Below the pieces are notes generated by a model. It saw nothing but the letters and a program-made list of their open reading frames with translations. It did not search any database and was not told the DNA's origin. Positions 59,295 to 64,000 of a stretch of DNA of 64,000 bases are shown in pieces; the stretch's first letter is position 1; each line of letters opens with the position of its first letter. The stretch is from Clostridium_AM sp900759715 (GTDB taxonomy: Bacteria > Bacillota > Clostridia > Clostridiales > Clostridiaceae): the NCBI GenBank assembly GCA_900759715.1, contig CAAEXF010000039.1:1-64000 (forward strand), in the 5' to 3' direction. A program made the translations under genes and the position numbers.

Positions 59295-60131
59295 ATGACA
59301 AAACAAAAAGTAGCTATACCAAGCTTTAAGGATATGAAAAAAGAGGGGAAAAAGATAAGAATGGTTACAGCCTATGACTACCATACTGCGGCACTAGTAG
59401 ATCAAGCTGATATCGAAATGATACTTGTTGGAGATTCACTGGCTATGGTTATGCTTGGATACGATTCTACTGTTGGAGTTACAATGGAAGATATGATTCA
59501 TCATATTAAGCCTGTAGTTAAAGGTGCACCAAATACCATAATAATTGGTGATATGCCATTTGGTTCATATAACGTTAGTTGTGAACAAGCTGTTATAAAT
59601 GCCACTCGTCTTATGAAAGAAGGAGGTTGTGATTGCATAAAATTAGAAGGTGGGTTAGCTGTAGCAGACAAGGTAGAAGCTATTGTTAAGGCTGGTATTC
59701 CAGTAATAGGTCATATAGGACTTACGCCTCAAACCAGTTCCCAGTTAGGTGGATTTAAGGTTCAAGGAAAAAATATTGAAGATGCTAAAAGAATAGTAGA
59801 AGAGGCAAAGGCATTAGAGAAAGCTGGAGCATTTATGGTAGTAATAGAATGTGTCCCATCTGCTATAGGAAAGCTAATATCTGAAAGTATATATATACCA
59901 ACAATTGGTATAGGCGCAGGACCAGACTGTGATGGTCAAGTGCTTGTAACTCATGACATGATGGGGATGTACGGAAAGTTTACACCTAAATTTGTGAAAA
60001 AATATGCTAATTTAAGTGAAATAATTATTAATGCGTTTAATCAATATTCTGAAGAAGTACAGAGTGGAAGTTTTCCAGATGAAAAGTATAGTTTTGGAAT
60101 GAAAGAAGAAGTTCTAAAGAAGTTATATTAA
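59295..60131 (+). CDS. panB: 3-methyl-2-oxobutanoate hydroxymethyltransferase
   Basis: 278 aa TIM barrel. The metal and catalytic residues are intact: VGDSLAMVMLGY (Asp), GDMPFGSY (Asp), IKLEGG (Glu) and VIECVPS (catalytic Glu). The enzyme interconverts 2-oxoisovalerate plus methylene-tetrahydrofolate and ketopantoate. Biosynthetic panB is normally next to panC and panD. Here it lies with an IclR regulator, a PanE-like reductase, a symporter and an amidohydrolase, which suggests a possible catabolic (reverse) role. The ATG follows AGGGAGGGAAG. Confidence 0.94.
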   Translation: MTKQKVAIPSFKDMKKEGKKIRMVTAYDYHTAALVDQADIEMILVGDSLAMVMLGYDSTVGVTMEDMIHHIKPVVKGAPNTIIIGDMPFGSYNVSCEQAVINATRLMKEGGCDCIKLEGGLAVADKVEAIVKAGIPVIGHIGLTPQTSSQLGGFKVQGKNIEDAKRIVEEAKALEKAGAFMVVIECVPSAIGKLISESIYIPTIGIGAGPDCDGQVLVTHDMMGMYGKFTPKFVKKYANLSEIIINAFNQYSEEVQSGSFPDEKYSFGMKEEVLKKLY

Positions 60132-60155
60132 ATAACACTTTAGCAATATAAAGCT

Positions 60156-60189
60156 AAATTATTGTGCTGATATATCAGCACAATAATTT
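60156..60189 (+). other. Perfect intercistronic hairpin between panB and panE
   Basis: 15-bp perfect stem AAATTATTGTGCTGA / TCAGCACAATAATTT with the 4-nt loop TATA. It lacks a T-run and so is not a standard terminator on the plus strand. It may stabilise the panB message or partly separate expression. Confidence 0.7.
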
Positions 60190-60210
60190 AAAATCGGAGG
60201 GGTATCATTT

Positions 60211-61122
60211 ATGAAAATAGCGATAATAGGTGCTGGTGCTATGGGAAGTTTATATGGGGGATATCTTTCAAGAGCCGGGGAAGATGTATACTTAGTAGAT
60301 ATTTGGCAATCGCATATAGATGAAATAAATGGTAATGGCTTGATAATAAAAGAAAGAGAAGATGAAATCGTAGTATATCCTAAAGCTTTTTCTAAGGCAG
60401 AAGAAATAGGATCTGTTGATTTGGCAATCATTTTTGTGAAATCTATATTAACAGAAAAGGCGCTAGCAAATAATAAAGCAATTTTGGGAAGTAACACTTT
60501 AGTGATGAGTTTACAAAATGGTTATGGCAATATTGAACAAATAGAAAAGTATGTTAAAAGTGAAAATATAATAGCAGGAACTACTGCACATGGGGCTACT
60601 ATGCTTGGACCTGGCAATATCAAGCATGCAGGAAGCGGAGTTACACATATAGGATGGTTGAAGAATAATAAAAATAATAGCATAGAGCAAATTGCTGCAG
60701 CTTTAAAAAGAGCTGGTTTTGATACTAATATTTCAGATAATGTAATGGAGCTTATATGGTCAAAGCTTATAGTTAATGTAGGAATTAATGCCCTCACTGC
60801 CATACTAGAAGTAGAAAATGGGAAATTATTAGATGTTGATGAAACGAAATATCTTATGAAATTAGCTGTGGAAGAGGCAATAGATGTAGCAGAAGCTTTA
60901 GGGGTTAAGTTTAATAGAGATGAAACAATAGAGAAGGTTATGCAGGTTGCCTACAATACAACAGGAAATAAATCCTCAATGCTTCAGGATATTTTAAATA
61001 AAAGAAAGACTGAAATAGAAACGATAAATGGTGCGATCGTTAGGGAGGGAATGAAACATTTTGTAAAAACTCCAGTAAATACTGTACTACTTAATCTTAT
61101 AAAAGCAAAAGAAGTTATTTAA
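60211..61122 (+). CDS. panE: 2-dehydropantoate 2-reductase family protein
   Basis: 303 aa. N-terminal NADP fold IAIIGAGAMGSLYGGYLSRAGEDVYLVD, catalytic lysine in LIWSKLIVNVGINALTAI and the C-terminal SSMLQDILNKRKTEIETINGAI with the conserved glutamate. The acidic residue after the second strand (YLVD) would favour NAD over NADP, which in a reductase of this family would be consistent with oxidising pantoate; this is inference. The ATG follows CGGAGGGGT. Paralogues of PanE with other substrates exist. Confidence 0.88.
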   Translation: MKIAIIGAGAMGSLYGGYLSRAGEDVYLVDIWQSHIDEINGNGLIIKEREDEIVVYPKAFSKAEEIGSVDLAIIFVKSILTEKALANNKAILGSNTLVMSLQNGYGNIEQIEKYVKSENIIAGTTAHGATMLGPGNIKHAGSGVTHIGWLKNNKNNSIEQIAAALKRAGFDTNISDNVMELIWSKLIVNVGINALTAILEVENGKLLDVDETKYLMKLAVEEAIDVAEALGVKFNRDETIEKVMQVAYNTTGNKSSMLQDILNKRKTEIETINGAIVREGMKHFVKTPVNTVLLNLIKAKEVI

Positions 61123-61189
61123 ATTATGAAAATTCAAGGATAAATGAGCATACTAAAAAAATTAAAAGATTATAGAAAGGAGTTTTTGT

Positions 61190-62647
61190 ATGAACGGATA
61201 TATTGTAGCAATTGCATTATATTGTATAGCACTGATATTAATAAGTATAGTTGTTTCTAAATATGTAAAGGGTGGAAATGATTTTATAGTAGCTGGAAGA
61301 AGGTTTAACTCTGGATTACTATTTGCTACATTAATAGGAGGGAATATTGGAGCAGGATCTACAGTTGGTATTACTGGATTAGCATATACATCAGGTATAT
61401 CAGCAGTTTGGTGGATGATAATGTCAGCTTTAGGAAGTATGGTTCTTGCATTTATAGTTGGTCCTAAAATTTGGGAATTATCTATAAAATATAATTTGCT
61501 TACTGCTGGTGACTTTTTAGATAGAAGATATTCCAAAAAGTTTAAAGGTGTTTTTTCTACTATGATGGCAATAGGAACTCTAGCTTTATTTGCTGGTCAA
61601 CTTATGGGCGTTGCGTGGATATTAAATGTTACTGCTGGTGTACCTAAGATCACTGGAATAATTATTGGTGCAATAGTTGTTACTGTATATTTTGCATTCG
61701 GAGGAATAGTATCAGCTGCATATGTAGGGATATTGAAATTAGTAGTAGTTTTAACAGGATTTATAATAGCTGTGCCTTTTGCACTAAGTCATGTCGGGGG
61801 ATTAGGCGGATTACACACATTAGTGGCAGCAAACTTAGGAAGTGTGGCTAAAATAAATAGTTATTTCAGCTTCTTTGGATTAGGTGCAACTGTTATAATA
61901 GGATACTTTTTTATGTTAACTCCTTCATTTTTCATATCACCTGGCTTAATTGGAATAGTATTTGGATCTAAAGACAAAGCAACTGTAAGAAAGGGGACAA
62001 CATATAATGCAATAGTTCAATTCATTTTTGCTTTCATTCCTGCAATACTTGGTATGTGTACCTTTGCATTGTTTCCGCATTTAACTGTTCAGGATTTGGC
62101 ATTACCTACAGCAATGAAGGAATTACTGCCTTTCTGGGTATCAGCAATAGCTTTAGCAGCGGTTTTTGCCGCTGAAATAAGTACGGCAGATACAGTTTTA
62201 TATATGCTAACTACATCTTTTACAAATGATATATATAAGACCTTTATAAAACCTAAGACTACTGATACCGAATTATTAAGAATGAGCAGATACGTTACTT
62301 TTGTTTCTGGAATTCTCGGAGTTGGGATGGCATTATTACTGCCTAACATTATAACAGCACTTTCAATTTTTTATACATTAATGTCTGTATCTCTTACTGC
62401 ACCGTTACTTTTTGGAATATTTTCAAATCGCCCAACAGCAGCAGCAGCTTCGGTTTCAGCAATATCAGGCGTAGCGCTTACAATAATATTGACATTTGGA
62501 TATAAGGTAAAACTTTTTGGAATTCTAAATGCCCAAAGTACCGGAATTCTTTTATCAATAATAATTATGATTATAATTATGTACGCATTTCCTGCAAAAG
62601 CATTTAAAGATGGCAAAAAAGAAATAGAGATGAATGTATCAAAATAG
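61190..62647 (+). CDS. Sodium:solute symporter (SSS family)
   Basis: 485 aa with about 13 membrane spans. The SSS core includes NDFIVAGRRFNSGLLFATLIGGNIGAGSTVG near the start, KYNLLTAGDFLDRRY after span 3, and the sodium-site-like AAVFAAEISTADTVLYML in span 8. The family includes PanF (pantothenate) and proline or sialic-acid carriers. The position between panE and an amidohydrolase gene suggests it imports the substrate of this cluster. The ATG follows AAAGGAG. Confidence 0.92.
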   Translation: MNGYIVAIALYCIALILISIVVSKYVKGGNDFIVAGRRFNSGLLFATLIGGNIGAGSTVGITGLAYTSGISAVWWMIMSALGSMVLAFIVGPKIWELSIKYNLLTAGDFLDRRYSKKFKGVFSTMMAIGTLALFAGQLMGVAWILNVTAGVPKITGIIIGAIVVTVYFAFGGIVSAAYVGILKLVVVLTGFIIAVPFALSHVGGLGGLHTLVAANLGSVAKINSYFSFFGLGATVIIGYFFMLTPSFFISPGLIGIVFGSKDKATVRKGTTYNAIVQFIFAFIPAILGMCTFALFPHLTVQDLALPTAMKELLPFWVSAIALAAVFAAEISTADTVLYMLTTSFTNDIYKTFIKPKTTDTELLRMSRYVTFVSGILGVGMALLLPNIITALSIFYTLMSVSLTAPLLFGIFSNRPTAAAASVSAISGVALTIILTFGYKVKLFGILNAQSTGILLSIIIMIIIMYAFPAKAFKDGKKEIEMNVSK

Positions 62648-62669
62648 AAATATTTATGGAGGTTTAATA

Positions 62670-64000
62670 ATGATTTTTGATTATTCGTATGCTGATTATG
62701 CTTTTAAAAATGGAAGAGTAATAACAGTGAACGAAAGAGATGAAATTGTTGAAGCAGTGGCTGTAAAAGGCAATAAAATAGTATATGTAGGAGATAACGA
62801 AGGATTAGAAAAAATTATTGATAATAATACCAAGGTTATTGACCTTAAAGGGCGCGCTTTGACTCCTGGATTTATTGATACACATTACCATCCTATTTTA
62901 AACGGATTCTTTGGAAATACAGAAGAGGCTGCAATTATAAATACAGGATATAACAACTGCAAATCAATTAAGGATATTATTGAACTAATTAAAAAAGCTG
63001 CATCAAAGAGAAAGCCTGGTGAATGGATTTCCATGATGGGTTATGATCACAATAGAGTTGAAGAAAAGAGACACATTACAATAGAAGAAATGGATGAAGC
63101 TGCTCCAAATAATCCTGTACAGTGCATGAGGATGTGCGGACATATTTGTATGTATAACACACTTGCACTTAATTCAGTCGGTATATTTACACCTGAAGAT
63201 GCAAAAAAGTTTGCACAGGACGAGGTTGTAGTTGAAAATGGTAAACTAACTGGTATGGTTAAAGATCATTCACACTTTTATATTTGGAGTAAGGTAGTGT
63301 ACACTGATGAGCAACAAAGAGCCGCTGCAATGAAATCAAAGGATTTGCTCCTTAGAAATGGAATAACTTCCGTGCATGATGCAGGGGAATGTGATAAGCC
63401 TTCTTATCATATAATGCAGAGTCTTTGTAGATCTGGAGAATTTAAGATTAGAGAATATATGATGCTTCATAGTATTTTTGGAAAACCTGTTTCTCTCGAG
63501 GATAATGAACATTTTCTTGCCCTTGGACTACAGAGTGGAATAGGAGATGAACACTTTAAAATTGGTACTTGTAAATTCATGATAGACGGAGGGACAAGTG
63601 GACCTTCTTGCGCAACAAGAGAACCTTACTGTCATGATACTGATATGCCTGGCATACTTGGGTGGAAAAGAGAGGAAGTAGCTGAATATATAAAAAAGAT
63701 TAATGAGGCTGAGTGCCAGGCATCAGCACATGCCGTTGGTGATTTGGCTATCGAATTTATGGTAGAAGGCTATGAAAAAGCCTTCAAAACAAATCCGAGG
63801 CCTGAAGCTAGACATAGAATTGAACACTGTGCTATTGTAGACCAGGATCTTATAGATAGAATGGCTAAGTTAAACATTTGTCCTAGTACAAACCCTGGAA
63901 TGATAGCTTGGAATGGAAGAAATTATACTAGGTTCTACGGTGACAGAATGAAATATTTTATAGCATTAAGGAGCATGATTGATGCAGGTGTTATGGTTTC
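62670..64000 (+). CDS. Amidohydrolase family 3 (YtcJ-like), cut by window end
   Basis: 443 codons are in the window and no stop is reached, so the 3' end is missing. Start ATG with TATGGAGG upstream. The metallo-dependent hydrolase features are in order: FKNGRVITVNERDEIVEAVAV, TPGFIDTHYHPI (HxH metal pair), a long middle domain, KFMIDGGTSGPS, SAHAVGDLAIEFMVEGYEKA (His), and RHRIEHCAIVD (His). The YtcJ/N-substituted-formamide group hydrolyses C-N bonds. As the last visible gene of the panB cluster it could cleave an amide such as pantothenate. Confidence 0.88.
   Translation, partial: MIFDYSYADYAFKNGRVITVNERDEIVEAVAVKGNKIVYVGDNEGLEKIIDNNTKVIDLKGRALTPGFIDTHYHPILNGFFGNTEEAAIINTGYNNCKSIKDIIELIKKAASKRKPGEWISMMGYDHNRVEEKRHITIEEMDEAAPNNPVQCMRMCGHICMYNTLALNSVGIFTPEDAKKFAQDEVVVENGKLTGMVKDHSHFYIWSKVVYTDEQQRAAAMKSKDLLLRNGITSVHDAGECDKPSYHIMQSLCRSGEFKIREYMMLHSIFGKPVSLEDNEHFLALGLQSGIGDEHFKIGTCKFMIDGGTSGPSCATREPYCHDTDMPGILGWKREEVAEYIKKINEAECQASAHAVGDLAIEFMVEGYEKAFKTNPRPEARHRIEHCAIVDQDLIDRMAKLNICPSTNPGMIAWNGRNYTRFYGDRMKYFIALRSMIDAGVMV

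Noticed and set aside
1..64000. tRNA or rRNA genes, IS transposases, prophage
   Set aside because: No cloverleaf with a TTCGA-type T-arm, rRNA core sequence, transposase or integrase reading frame was seen.

Overview
The window is low-GC Firmicutes DNA. It is AT-rich with strong GGAGG-type ribosome binding sites, frequent TTG/GTG starts, and hairpin-plus-T-run terminators after most units. The gene content (pflB/pflA, class III fructose-bisphosphatase, cell-wall-binding-repeat-2 protein, HydG, butanol-dehydrogenase-like ADH, bioYBDA, class III-like nadABC, rubrerythrin) fits an anaerobic Clostridium (sensu stricto). The species cannot be told from the sequence alone. No rRNA, tRNA, CRISPR array, phage or plasmid gene block is visible, so this looks like ordinary chromosome with a few accessory insertions.

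Layout. 1-5.1 kb: pflB tail, pflA, fbp, and glyA on the opposite strand. 5.2-17.9 kb: mostly single-gene units, including a permease, NUDIX, acyltransferase, cardiolipin synthase, OsmC, CWB2 protein, DMT exporter, HNH protein, CBS protein, several very small proteins, and a Trp-specific T-box ahead of a tryptophan transporter. 18-21.2 kb: nadABC with a 36-bp palindromic operator. 21.4-27.2 kb: a PadR/membrane-protein pair, then a long structured leader ahead of an SsuABC-like transporter that brackets hydG. 27.3-31.3 kb: folate genes pabA-pabB-pabC-folP, with a MITE-like inverted-repeat element between pabB and pabC. 31.5-34 kb: small hypotheticals, rubrerythrin, and a His/Met-rich low-complexity protein. 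34-37.5 kb: a region of stacked terminators, an HgdB/HgdC-like pair, queC and queT. 37.6-43.2 kb: a heterodimeric ABC exporter and a membrane-anchored MutS-like ATPase. 43.3-47.1 kb: bioYBDA under a textbook BirA operator. 47.3-54.9 kb: a lipoprotein, the uncharacterised glycyl-radical enzyme pair YjjI/YjjW, DHFR, an HMA-fold protein without its metal site, a 91-bp tandem repeat, a standalone SIR2-like protein, and an alcohol dehydrogenase followed by a highly structured non-coding region. 55.2-64 kb: pseudouridine catabolism (psuK-psuG), an ECF S component, then IclR regulator - panB - panE-like - sodium/solute symporter - amidohydrolase, the last cut by the window end.

The most interesting cluster is the final one. 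PanB and a PanE-like reductase sit with an IclR regulator, an SSS-family symporter (the family of pantothenate permease PanF) and an amidohydrolase, without panC or panD. That arrangement reads more like a catabolic route for pantothenate, pantoate or a related branched hydroxy acid than like vitamin biosynthesis. This is inference from gene content. Other points worth following are the structured leader before the ABC/hydG operon, the structured RNA after the alcohol dehydrogenase, the SIR2-like gene behind tandem repeats, the HgdB/HgdC-like pair coupled to queC, and YjjI/YjjW.
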